23,250 nt of DNA from Pseudomonadota bacterium (GTDB lineage: Bacteria; Pseudomonadota; Alphaproteobacteria; Ferrovibrionales; Ferrovibrionaceae): assembly GCA_021793055.1 (NCBI GenBank), contig JAJYTL010000013.1:1-23250 (forward strand), written 5' to 3'. Under the pieces are notes generated by a model that was not told the DNA's origin, made no database searches, and was given only the letters and a program-made list of their open reading frames with translations. Each line of letters opens with the position of its first letter. Within the stretch, counting starts at the first letter, position 1. The translations under genes were made by a program, and so were the position numbers. Positions 7,470 through 15,510 of this stretch are shown one piece after another.

Positions 7470-8663
7470 TCAGTCGCCGCTGAAATAGGCCATCGCCGCC
7501 TCGACGCCGCCGCGACCGTGCGGTACGCGGCCTTGCCGTAACGCCATCTCCACCGCCGCCAGGACGCCGAGCACCATCGGCTCGTTGAGGTCGCCCATAT
7601 GGCCGATGCGGAAGACCTGACCGGCCAGCGGCCCAAGTCCGCCGCCCAAACTAACGTTAAAGCGCCCGCGCACGGCGGCGCGCAGGACCTCGGCGTCAAA
7701 CCCTTCCGGCATGCGGACCGCCGTGACCGAATCGGAGACGCGTGAGGGATTGGCGCAAAAGAGTTGCGGTCCGTGGTTGCCGGCCCAGACCGCAACCGCC
7801 CGGCGCACGCCCTCTGCCAGGCGATGATGGCGCGCCACTACGTTCTCGAGCCCCTCCTCCTCGATCATCTTGATCGCCGCGTCGAGGCCGTAGAAGGCGT
7901 TCACCGGCACGGTGCCGACAAAGCTCTTGTGCGGGCTGCGGTTCAGCATCACCGTCCAATCGAAATAAAACCGCCCGAGCTTCGCCTTTTCATGCGCGGC
8001 CATGGCCTTTTCGGAAACGGCGGTGAAGCTGAGCCCGGCCGGGTTCATCAGCCCCTTCTGGCTGCCGCCCACCGCCGCGTCGATGCCCCAGGCGTCCATG
8101 CGAAAGGCGAGACTGCCGAGCGACGAAATGGTATCGACCAGGAGCAGCGCCGGGTGGCGCGTGGCGTCGAGCGCCGCCCGCACCTCCGGCAACGGGAGCA
8201 TCATGCCGGTCGCGGTCTCGTTGTGCACGACGCAGACCGCCTTGATCGCCCGCGCGTGGTCGGCGTCCAGCGCGGCGCGGAGCTGCGCCATGTCGGCGCC
8301 CTGCCGCCAATCCGTGGCGACCGTGCGGACGTCGAGCCCGTGCGCCGCGGCCATCTTGCCCCAACTCTCGGAGAAATAGCCCGATTCCACCATCAGAACT
8401 GCGTCGCCGGGCGACAGCAGATTGGTCAGCGTCGCCTCCCAGGCGGCATGGCCGGAGCCCGTATACATGAACAGATTCTGGCTGGTCCCAACAATCCGCT
8501 TGATGCCCTCGAAGACCGCGCTATAGACCGGCAGGAATTCGGCGTCGTTGAAGTCGATGGTCGGCCGATCGATCGCGCGCAGCACCGCATCCGGGATATT
8601 GGTCGGGCCGGGATTGGCGAAAAAATGGCGGCCGCGGAGAATCTGCCGGGCGTTGGCATTCAT
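7470..8663 (-). CDS. Class V PLP aminotransferase, serine-glyoxylate/alanine-glyoxylate type
   Basis: This 397-residue cytoplasmic aminotransferase of fold type I belongs to the SgaA/AGXT group. The N-terminal FANPGPTNIPDAVLRAI and MYTGSGHAAWEA segments are family hallmarks. LLLVDTISSLGS contains the aspartate that pairs with the cofactor pyridine nitrogen. GGSQKGLMNPAGL holds the PLP lysine at about K203. SgaA converts glyoxylate plus L-serine to glycine plus hydroxypyruvate; relatives use alanine or aspartate. The ATG at 8663 is preceded by AGAGGGA. The upstream oxygenase genes are separated by 239 bp, so the gene probably has its own promoter. Serine-cycle neighbours such as hydroxypyruvate reductase are not in the window, so the exact substrate pair is uncertain. 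Confidence 0.88.
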   Translation of the reverse strand: MNANARQILRGRHFFANPGPTNIPDAVLRAIDRPTIDFNDAEFLPVYSAVFEGIKRIVGTSQNLFMYTGSGHAAWEATLTNLLSPGDAVLMVESGYFSESWGKMAAAHGLDVRTVATDWRQGADMAQLRAALDADHARAIKAVCVVHNETATGMMLPLPEVRAALDATRHPALLLVDTISSLGSLAFRMDAWGIDAAVGGSQKGLMNPAGLSFTAVSEKAMAAHEKAKLGRFYFDWTVMLNRSPHKSFVGTVPVNAFYGLDAAIKMIEEEGLENVVARHHRLAEGVRRAVAVWAGNHGPQLFCANPSRVSDSVTAVRMPEGFDAEVLRAAVRGRFNVSLGGGLGPLAGQVFRIGHMGDLNEPMVLGVLAAVEMALRQGRVPHGRGGVEAAMAYFSGD

Positions 8664-8902
8664 AGCTGGCGTTCCCTCTTTGTTTTAGTTTCTCGCGATT
8701 GCGCCGGGCGACCGACCAGCCATGCCACGGACCCCGCGCGGCGGGGGACTTTGGATGCTCAGCACCGACCGTATAATCCGGCCTCATCTGGCGCAGGATT
8801 GTCTGCAGAACCGTGCGCGCACGCAAGCCGGTTTAAACGCGGCCCGCAAGCGGACGCCGATAGCCGTATTTGGCCGCTTTCGCGCTGCGGCGCCGCCGAG
8901 GC

Positions 8903-9571
8903 TTAGGGAACCGGCCGGTCGGGAAAGGCCAGTTCATGCCGCGCCCGCCATTCGGGCGACACGTAATTGACGATCAGCGAGCGGCGCACGCCGCGGATCG
9001 GGCGCGGATGGAAGCCATGCCAGGTATCCGCGCCAGGCACGAAAACCAGGCCGCAGTTGAAGCCGCCCGGCGCGCGGCCGACCCGTTCAAGATCTGAATC
9101 GTAGACGTCCGTGCCCCAATCGGCGGCCTCCGGCCCGACCGAGAGGTAGACCAGCATGGTCAGCCGTTTCACCGTGATGTCGGTATGGGGCTCCAGCCAA
9201 AAGCCGTCGTGATCCTGGCAGTATTCGATGCGCAGATAGCTGCCGCCGAGATCGACCCCGTAGGCTGCCTCGATCTGGCTCAGGACGGCCAAATGCTGAA
9301 AGGTCCGCGCGAGCGCCGCGCAGACGGGAAAGCGCGCCTGGTTCCCTGGCGAGACGAAGACCCGCGTGCTGTTATGGGTTTCGCGCCGGCCGAGAGTATC
9401 GCCGATCGCGGGCGACCAGACGGGCAAGGCGCCGACCCCTTCCGCAAGCCGAGACGGCAAAACCTCGTCCAAGAGCCAGTGCCGAAAGGGCTGCCCGACG
9501 CAGCGGCCTGCCGCGATCCTCGCCGCGATATGTGCCGCCCCGTCCGCTTGGCTTTCCTCAAGCAACGCCAT
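8903..9571 (-). CDS. 2-oxoglutarate/Fe(II)-dependent oxygenase-like protein (second of a pair)
   Basis: This 222-residue protein looks like a jelly-roll oxygenase of the prolyl-4-hydroxylase-like superfamily. The iron triad appears as H129-x-D131 (PHTDI) with a distal histidine at 185 or 188 (TWHGFHP). The 2-oxoglutarate arginine would be R196 or R197, followed by the strand RSLIVNYV. The start ATG at 9571 lies inside the end of the upstream gene (14-bp overlap), which suggests translational coupling. The substrate is unknown; related proteins hydroxylate protein side chains, sugars or small molecules. It differs clearly in sequence from its neighbour, so it is not a recent duplicate. Confidence 0.75.
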   Translation of the reverse strand: MALLEESQADGAAHIAARIAAGRCVGQPFRHWLLDEVLPSRLAEGVGALPVWSPAIGDTLGRRETHNSTRVFVSPGNQARFPVCAALARTFQHLAVLSQIEAAYGVDLGGSYLRIEYCQDHDGFWLEPHTDITVKRLTMLVYLSVGPEAADWGTDVYDSDLERVGRAPGGFNCGLVFVPGADTWHGFHPRPIRGVRRSLIVNYVSPEWRARHELAFPDRPVP

Positions 9572-10184
9572 GCAACACCCGCTTCACCCGCGCCGAGATA
9601 CGGTGGCGCAGAAGCTCGCGTCCCCTGACCCCCGCGTCCGCCATCCAATTGAACATCACGTAGCGCCGCTCGCCGACATAAGGCTGGTGCCCGTGGTAGG
9701 AACATGCGGTGCGGCGAAAGGCGGCAAGCGTTCCGCCATCCGGCGACACCTCGGCAATGGCATCGTCGAGATCCTCGGGGCCGCGGAGGAACCGCAACCG
9801 CCCGCCCTCGCCCTGCCACGGCGGATTGAGATAGAGAAGGGCCGTGACGAGCTTGCTCTCGCTGTCGGTATGAATACGGCCATCCTTGGCCTGGCAGCGG
9901 CCACGCACGGTGATCATCAGCGGCCGGCGCGCAAGATCGATCCCGAACTTTTCCGAAAAGGCGGCCGCCAGCTCGCCGCCCCGGATGTCGTCGATAAGAG
10001 CGGCGAAGGCCGGGCCATAGTGCAACTCGTCCAGGGGCATCAGACCGGGTTCGGAAATTTTCGGGAAGTCCGCCGCTACCGCCGCCAGGGCCTCGGGCTT
10101 GAGGAACTCCGGCACGACCAGAAACGGGAACGGCGTCTCCGTCAACGGCGTACGCGCGAACGCGGTGATATCGAGATGGCTCAT
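9558..10184 (-). CDS. 2-oxoglutarate/Fe(II)-dependent oxygenase (first of a pair)
   Basis: This 208-residue protein starts at the ATG at 10184 (MSHLDITAFA); a longer frame back to 10322 would enter the coxC gene. The core reads as a P4Hc-type dioxygenase: iron ligands H105-x-D107 (GRIHTD), a LVTALLYLN strand, GGRLRFL, then the distal histidine at 164 or 166 (YHGHQPYVGERRYVMFNW) and the 2-oxoglutarate-binding arginine at 173 or 174. It lies 74 bp after coxC on the same strand and overlaps the second oxygenase gene. The pair may be co-transcribed with the oxidase or have its own promoter. The target is unknown. The family assignment is firm; the reaction is not. Confidence 0.82.
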   Translation of the reverse strand: MSHLDITAFARTPLTETPFPFLVVPEFLKPEALAAVAADFPKISEPGLMPLDELHYGPAFAALIDDIRGGELAAAFSEKFGIDLARRPLMITVRGRCQAKDGRIHTDSESKLVTALLYLNPPWQGEGGRLRFLRGPEDLDDAIAEVSPDGGTLAAFRRTACSYHGHQPYVGERRYVMFNWMADAGVRGRELLRHRISARVKRVLHGVA

Positions 10185-10258
10185 CTCTGCAGACCTGAAT
10201 CCGTTGTCGCTCTTAGATCGTGAGGCCGAGGAGTTCTGCCACAAGACCGCCTCCCGCT

Positions 10259-11119
10259 CTAAAGCCAGTACACAAACACGAACAGGATCAGCCACACCAC
10301 GTCGACGAAATGCCAATACCACGACACTGCCTGGAATCCGAAGTGGTCTCCGGGACCGAAATGGCCCCGCGTCAAGCGGCCGAAAATGACACTCAGCATG
10401 ACCAGCCCAATGGTCACGTGCAGCGCGTGGAACCCGGTCAGAATGTAGAACGTTGCCCCGTACACCCCGGAATGCAACGTCAGATGCAGCGTGGTGTAGG
10501 CATCATAGAACTCCCGCGCCTGCATCCCGAGGAATGCGAGACCGAGCAGGATCGTGAGGCCGACAAGGTGCGTCGCGGTGCGGCGATCGCCCTTCATCAA
10601 GAGATCGTGGCCGCCTGTCACCGTGCTCGCCGAGGTCAGAAGGATCAAGGTATTCAGCGCCGGAATACCCCAAGGATTGACGACGCGGAACGACGCTCCG
10701 GCCGGCCCGCTGGTCGGCCACGCCGCCTTGAAGCCGACCCAGGGCGTGAAATGCGCGCTGAACGACGCGAGCCAGGGAACCGCGATGACACGCTCGTAGA
10801 ACAGCACCCCGAACAAGCTGGCGAAAAACAGCGCCTCGGAAATGATGAACCACCACATGCCGAGCCGGAAGGAACGGGCCTCCTGCTTGTGGTAGACGCC
10901 AGCGCGACTCTCGCGAATGACCGCTCCGAACCAGGCGACGATCCCGAAGACCATGATCGCCGCGCCCACTGCGGCCGCCCATGGTCCTGCGGCGCTGCCG
11001 TTCACCAGCAGAGCGCCACCCAGGCATAAGAAGAACAGCCCCACCGAAAGGGTGATGGGAAATGGACTGGGGCTCGGAACGAAGTAACCGCCCTTTTCCG
11101 CGTGCGCTCCCGTGTTCAT
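10259..11119 (-). CDS. coxC: Cytochrome c oxidase subunit III
   Basis: This 286-residue membrane protein has the seven-helix subunit III pattern. Typical segments are YHKQEARSFRLGMWWFIISEALFFASLF, NTLILLTSASTVTGGHDLL, LGMQAREFYDA and FYILTGFHALHVTIGLVMLSVIF, ending with SWYWHFVDVVWLILFVFVYWL. Subunit III supports the long-term stability of the catalytic core and proton uptake through the D pathway. The ATG at 11119 is preceded by GAGAAGAG. It follows coxA after 58 bp. In many alphaproteobacteria a cox11/ctaG copper-insertion gene lies between coxA and coxC; none is present here. The stop codon is TAG. Confidence 0.95.
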   Translation of the reverse strand: MNTGAHAEKGGYFVPSPSPFPITLSVGLFFLCLGGALLVNGSAAGPWAAAVGAAIMVFGIVAWFGAVIRESRAGVYHKQEARSFRLGMWWFIISEALFFASLFGVLFYERVIAVPWLASFSAHFTPWVGFKAAWPTSGPAGASFRVVNPWGIPALNTLILLTSASTVTGGHDLLMKGDRRTATHLVGLTILLGLAFLGMQAREFYDAYTTLHLTLHSGVYGATFYILTGFHALHVTIGLVMLSVIFGRLTRGHFGPGDHFGFQAVSWYWHFVDVVWLILFVFVYWL

Positions 11120-11177
11120 CTCTTCTCACCGCTCGTTGGTTGCGTTCCTATCGGACGTCGTCTCGAGACCTCTCGCC

Positions 11178-12770
11178 TCACCGTATGACCGGCGGCGACG
11201 CGAAGGTGTGGTAAGGCGGCGGCGACGACACCGTGAACTCGAGCCCCTCCGCTCCTTCCCATACGCGACCGGTCGCCGGTTTGCCCCAACCGGCGGCCGT
11301 GCGGATGATGTTGTAGAGAAACAGGAGTTGCGAGGCGCCGAGGAAAAAGGCGCCGATGCTTGAAGCCATGTTGAGGTGCGCGAATTTCAGCGCGTAATCG
11401 GGAATCCGCCGCGGCATACCATCGATACCGAGCAGGAACTGCGGAAAGAATGTCAGGTTGAACGCCGCTACCGTCAGCCAAAAATGCCACCGGCCGAGCT
11501 TTTCGCTGTACATCCGACCAGTCAGCTTGGGCAAGTAATAGTAGATCGCCGCGATGACGCCGAGAATCGGCCCGCCGAAGAGCGTGTAATGAAAGTGGGC
11601 GACGACGAAATAGCTGCCGTGATACTGCTGATCTGCGGCCGCGTCCGACAAGATCAGCCCCGTAAGCCCGCCGATGCCGAACAGCACGATATAGCCGAGC
11701 GAGAACAGCATCGGCGTCTCGAAAGTCATGGCGCCGCGCCAGATCGTCCCGAACCAACAGAAGAAGAGGATACTCACCGGAACGGAGATCGCCATGGTGG
11801 CGAACATGAAATAGAGGTTCGCCGCCGCGGGAAGGCCCGAGGTGTACATGTGGTGGGCCCAGACGACCACCGAGAGCAGACTGATCGCGCCGAAAGAATA
11901 GACTTGCATGTTGTAACCAAAGATAGGCTTGCGCGCGAAGGTCGCCAGAATCTGCGGCAATATGCCAGCCGTCGGAAGTAGCAGGATATAGACCTCGGGA
12001 TGCCCGAAGAACCAGAACATGTGCACCCAAAGAACCGGATCCCCGCCGCCGGCCGCGCTGAAAAAATGCGTGCCAAAATGCCGGTCGGCGAGCAGCATCA
12101 CCGATGCCGCGATCAGCGCCGGGAACACGGCGATCAGCAATAGCGCCGTCCACAGCCAGCTCCACACGAAGAGCGGCAGCTTGTGCATGGTCATGCCCGG
12201 CGCGCGCGTGTTCAGCACCGTGACGATGACGTTGATCGAGAACAGCGTCGATGACAGGCCGAGAAGAAAAATCGCGAAGATCGCGAAATCCATGCCCGGG
12301 CCGCTTTGAATGGAGAGCGGCGCGTACATGGTCCAACCGGTATCGAGCGTGCCGGTCCCAATGCCGAACAGGTTGAGCAACCACGGCATGACGAGCAGGA
12401 TCGCAGCCGGCGGCAATAGCCAGAAGCTCCAATTGTTCATGCGCGGCAGCGCCATGTCCGGCGCTCCGATCATCAAGGGGATGAGGTAGTTTGCCATTCC
12501 CGCCGTCAATGGCATAAGAGCCCCGAACACCATCACCAGGCCGTGAACGCTGATCACCTGGTTGAACAGCTCCGGATGCATGATCCTCATGGTCGGAGTC
12601 AGCAACTCGGCTCGGATCAACATCGCAAGCAAGCCGCCGACCAGGAACATCGCGATCCCGAACACCATGTACAGGATGCCGATGTCCTTGTGGTTTGTCG
12701 TGTAGAGCCAGCGGGTGATTCCCCTGGGGGCGTGCTCGCCCTCACCGGCGTGGGCGTCCATTACGCTCAT
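11178..12770 (-). CDS. coxA: Cytochrome c oxidase subunit I (haem-copper, aa3 type), K-pathway lysine apparently absent
   Basis: This 530-residue catalytic subunit has the low-spin haem histidine H76 (VISVHGLVMVFG), the CuB ligand and cross-linked tyrosine in HPEVY (H257, Y261), the CuB pair H306/H307 (WAHHMYTSG), and the haem ligands H392 and H394 (VAHFHY). The D proton pathway is intact: D105 (GAPDMALPRMNN), N94, the SS pair near 173-174, and E259. By contrast, the segment matching mitochondrial IPTGVKVFSW reads VPVSILFFCW, so the K-pathway threonine and lysine are replaced by V and L. This suggests an unusual A-type enzyme. The ATG at 12770 has an excellent GGAGGAAG site. The gene sits between coxB and coxC. 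Confidence 0.95.
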   Translation of the reverse strand: MSVMDAHAGEGEHAPRGITRWLYTTNHKDIGILYMVFGIAMFLVGGLLAMLIRAELLTPTMRIMHPELFNQVISVHGLVMVFGALMPLTAGMANYLIPLMIGAPDMALPRMNNWSFWLLPPAAILLVMPWLLNLFGIGTGTLDTGWTMYAPLSIQSGPGMDFAIFAIFLLGLSSTLFSINVIVTVLNTRAPGMTMHKLPLFVWSWLWTALLLIAVFPALIAASVMLLADRHFGTHFFSAAGGGDPVLWVHMFWFFGHPEVYILLLPTAGILPQILATFARKPIFGYNMQVYSFGAISLLSVVVWAHHMYTSGLPAAANLYFMFATMAISVPVSILFFCWFGTIWRGAMTFETPMLFSLGYIVLFGIGGLTGLILSDAAADQQYHGSYFVVAHFHYTLFGGPILGVIAAIYYYLPKLTGRMYSEKLGRWHFWLTVAAFNLTFFPQFLLGIDGMPRRIPDYALKFAHLNMASSIGAFFLGASQLLFLYNIIRTAAGWGKPATGRVWEGAEGLEFTVSSPPPYHTFASPPVIR

Positions 12771-12805
12771 TACTAGCTTCCTCCGAGATCGGGCACTTGT
12801 GATGT

Positions 12806-14035
12806 CTATTTCGGATGCTTCGTGCTTTTCGGGCGAGCGGTCGTGATCTGCTCGGGCTGGACGATATCGCCGCTGTTGTTTCCGAAGGCGTTGCGTTCGA
12901 AGGTGATCACCGAGGCGATGTCCGCGTCGCCAAGCTGCGAGGCGAATGCCGGCATCGGCGTCCCCGGGATGCCATCAAGAACGATATGAATGTGATTCTT
13001 GACAGGCCCGCCAACGATCTTGCCGTCTCGGAAGAAGCCGAGAGCTTTCAGGTCAGCAAGCATCGCCGGCGTGGCGGAGAACGGATGGCCCCAAGCTATC
13101 GGCGGGAAGGCTCCTGGGATGCCGAGGCCGCTCGGCTGATGGCATGCCGCGCAATTCTTATCGAAGACCTGCTTACCGCGATCGATCAGGGCCGCTTTAC
13201 TCCAGGTCTTCTCGGCCGCCTCCTGCGTGGCCGCCTCCCTCGCGCGCTCGGAGGCCACCCATTTGGTGAACCCCGCCGACGACTCCGCCCGCACCACGAT
13301 CGGCATGAAACCATGGCCGACGCCGCAAAGCTCGGAACACTGGCCGCGGTAGACGCCGGGCTTTTCGACATTCACCCACAACTTCCTGATATAGCCCGGA
13401 ATCGCATCCATCTTGACGCCAAACGCCGGCACCCAAAAGCCGTGGATGACGTCCGCGGATTTCAGGACGATCAGGACCTTCTCGTTGGTCGGTAAGACCA
13501 TCGGGTGGTCGACTTCCAACAGGAAGTGCTTGTCCTTCCTCGCGTCGCCGTAGATCTGATCGGTGGGCGTGGACAAGCTGCTGGTATACTGGATGCCGTA
13601 GGCCGGATAGGCGTAATGCCACTTCCATTGACTGGCGGTCACCACCACCGTGAGCTTGTGGTGGCTGGTATTCGTAACCGCCAGGACGCTGTTGAAGGAA
13701 GGAATACCCAGCACCACGTAGTCAATGAACATGAGACTGAGAATCGGAATGAAGCTCAATATCCACAGCTTCCGCGTGGTCGGCGCCGAAAATGTAGCGG
13801 GCTTTGCGTTGCGGCTCTTGCGGTGATTGTACAGCGAGTACAGCAGGACACCGAAAGCCAGCAGAAAAATCGCCGTGATGATCGCGAGAAACAGGTCGTG
13901 GATAAAAAGAAAATCCTGCGCGATTGGCGTCACAGGCGGCTGGAAGTTGAAGAAATATTTGGCCTGGGCGGTTGACGCGTACAGGGCACCCACGGCCGCC
14001 CCGGCGGCATACACAAACGGCTTACTCCACCGCAT
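12806..14035 (-). CDS. coxB: Cytochrome c oxidase subunit II with fused C-terminal cytochrome c domain
   Basis: This 409-residue protein begins with a likely signal peptide (to about residue 25, STAQA), followed by two membrane helices (about 43-68 and 90-110). A periplasmic CuA cupredoxin domain follows: the aromatic patch QWKWHYAYP at 136-144 and ligands H198, C233, E235, C237, H241 and M244 in QCSELCGVGHGFM. Residues about 285-385 form a class I cytochrome c domain with C295-x2-C298-H299 (CAACH) and probable axial M361 (GTPMPAF). The oxidase is therefore of caa3 type and may take electrons directly. The segment before helix 2 lacks the glutamate found at the K-pathway entrance in most subunits II. 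The ATG at 14035 has a GGGGGGAAGAG site. Confidence 0.95.
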   Translation of the reverse strand: MRWSKPFVYAAGAAVGALYASTAQAKYFFNFQPPVTPIAQDFLFIHDLFLAIITAIFLLAFGVLLYSLYNHRKSRNAKPATFSAPTTRKLWILSFIPILSLMFIDYVVLGIPSFNSVLAVTNTSHHKLTVVVTASQWKWHYAYPAYGIQYTSSLSTPTDQIYGDARKDKHFLLEVDHPMVLPTNEKVLIVLKSADVIHGFWVPAFGVKMDAIPGYIRKLWVNVEKPGVYRGQCSELCGVGHGFMPIVVRAESSAGFTKWVASERAREAATQEAAEKTWSKAALIDRGKQVFDKNCAACHQPSGLGIPGAFPPIAWGHPFSATPAMLADLKALGFFRDGKIVGGPVKNHIHIVLDGIPGTPMPAFASQLGDADIASVITFERNAFGNNSGDIVQPEQITTARPKSTKHPK

Positions 14036-14398
14036 GATTTATCTCTTCCCCCCAATTACTCTTCGTTCAAGCCTGGTCCCGCGGTCGCCCCCGACCGTCA
14101 GCGTACTCATCACTCCGAACCATGCCCCCTAAACACACACGGCTCGGCTATGCGGGCAGCTGAAATGCCGCAACCAGAATTTTTTTTTAAAAGCCCCCGC
14201 GCAAATCCGGCGACGAAACCAGAATTGCAATTGGTATATGTCTAGCAGAGCGCGGCGACGCAGGACTTGACCGCAGTCAAGTCTCGCAGATTTTCTTGCT
14301 TCCGCAATTAGGTCGCAAACTCAGCTCGTCGCTTTCACGGCGCCACCAACCGCCGACAGGCCCACGACGTCCCAGATTCCGGCGCGCGCGGGCGGAGC
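14036..14398. other. Intergenic region between coxB and the dehydrogenase gene
   Basis: These 363 bp contain no credible gene. They hold the probable cox promoter and leader on the minus strand: the FNR/FixK-type dyad at 14264-14283, a minus-strand AT-rich CATATA/TATACC stretch at about 14234-14240 as a possible -10, and a perfect 10-bp palindrome AATTGCAATT at 14223-14232 near the expected transcription start. A run of nine T on the plus strand at 14180-14188 has no hairpin before it. The leader to coxB would be about 190 bases. Confidence 0.6.
14264..14283 (-). promoter_or_regulatory. 20-bp perfect dyad of FNR/FixK type upstream of coxBAC
   Basis: GACTTGAC-CGCA-GTCAAGTC is an 8-bp perfect inverted repeat with a 4-bp spacer. 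Its core TTGAC-N4-GTCAA fits the FNR/FixK/DNR family site. On the minus strand an AT-rich -10 candidate lies at about 14234-14240, placing the dyad near -42 to -46. The dyad itself is directly visible; the binding protein and the sign of regulation are inferred. Confidence 0.6.
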
Positions 14399-15271
14399 TT
14401 AGGACAGCCCCGCCTCGCGTTCGAAAATCTTCACGATCGCCACGATGTCCTCGCTGGCGAAGGACGCGCAGGTCATTTCGTAAAGCTGATGCACCAAGGC
14501 GGTGATAAGGCCGGGGACGCGCATTTCATGGGTCAGGGCAAGCGCCAATCTCAAGTCCTTCTCGCCCATCGCGGCGCTGAACCCCGGCCGGAAATCGCGC
14601 TCCAGAACCTTGGGAAAGCGCTTCAGGAAATGGACCGAGCGGCCGCCGCTCTTCGCCAGCGCCTCGAACAACCGCGCCGGCTCCATTCCCGCCTTGACGC
14701 CCAGCGTAAAGGCCTCGGCGGCAACTGCGACATTGCCCATCGACATCATGTTGTTGACGAGCTTGACGGTCTTTCCGTCCCCCGGGACCCCGACATGCTG
14801 GATTTCGCCGAGCGCGGTCAAAACCCCTTGCGCCGCTCCAATCGATTCAGCTGCCGCTCCCACCAGCAGCGTCAACGTTCCCGCCGCCGCCTCGGCCGGC
14901 CCGCCGCTCACCGGGCAGTCGATCATCGCGATCCCGCGCTTCGCCGCGACCTCGGCCAGGTCGCGAATGGTCCCAGGCAGTGCGGTGCTGAGTTCGATCA
15001 GGATGGCCGTCGTTGGCATGCGGCGAAGCACGTCCCGCTCGCCGCGCAAGACCGCCTCGATAACCTTGTCGTCAGGCAGGCTGGTGAGCACGAAATCCGC
15101 CGTCTCGATATGGCGATCCTCGCCAGGCCTGACGCCCTGGGACTCGGCGCGGGCGAGCGCCCGGCTGTCTGGATCGAAGCCGAACACATGATAGCCGCAG
15201 GCCGCGAGACGCCCGGCAAGCGCCCCGCCAAGCACGCCAAGACCGAAAATGCAAATATTCCCCGTGGACAT
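14399..15271 (-). CDS. NAD(P)-dependent 3-hydroxyisobutyrate dehydrogenase family protein
   Basis: This 290-residue beta-hydroxyacid dehydrogenase starts at the ATG at 15271 with GGGGAGG upstream. A longer frame to 15481 lacks family sequence. The dinucleotide-binding motif FGLGVLGGALA is at residues 9-19. The substrate-binding signature is DCPVSGGPAEAAAGTLTLLVG at about 118-138. The catalytic lysine lies in GDGKTVKLVNNMMSMGN (K170, with N174). The family includes 3-hydroxyisobutyrate, tartronate-semialdehyde, 6-phosphogluconate-like and glyoxylate reductases; the exact substrate cannot be assigned. A position near a GH88/IlvD operon for sugar acids would fit a tartronate-semialdehyde-type role, but the link is loose because the broken methyltransferase gene lies between. 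Confidence 0.88.
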   Translation of the reverse strand: MSTGNICIFGLGVLGGALAGRLAACGYHVFGFDPDSRALARAESQGVRPGEDRHIETADFVLTSLPDDKVIEAVLRGERDVLRRMPTTAILIELSTALPGTIRDLAEVAAKRGIAMIDCPVSGGPAEAAAGTLTLLVGAAAESIGAAQGVLTALGEIQHVGVPGDGKTVKLVNNMMSMGNVAVAAEAFTLGVKAGMEPARLFEALAKSGGRSVHFLKRFPKVLERDFRPGFSAAMGEKDLRLALALTHEMRVPGLITALVHQLYEMTCASFASEDIVAIVKIFEREAGLS

Positions 15272-15510
15272 TTGATGGCCCTCCCCGACTGGCCCCCCCC
15301 GCTGGCCCCGTATTCCCCCGGCGATGACTATATCGGATCGTCCGCCGCATCGCCGAAGGCAATGTATCAGCCGGGCGGCACCGGGGCGACCGCGGGACTT
15401 CAGTTTCCGGACGTGTAAATCGGCCTTAATCCGGCTTAAAATCCACAGCTGCCGGACGTTTCCATGGAGCAACGACAGCATTGCGTCATGTCGCCAGCAT
15501 CCGCCATCGA

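Noticed and set aside
7764..8906. A plus-strand open frame of 380 codons
   Set aside because: It is antisense to the aminotransferase gene and rich in R, H and D as expected of a shadow frame.
9558..9571. Overlap of the oxygenase genes as a frameshift splitting one protein
   Set aside because: Each frame encodes a complete oxygenase domain with its own HxD...H triad, so these are two genes rather than one broken gene.
14180..14188. Run of nine T as a possible terminator
   Set aside because: No plus-strand gene ends before it and no stem precedes it. It lies within the coxB leader region.
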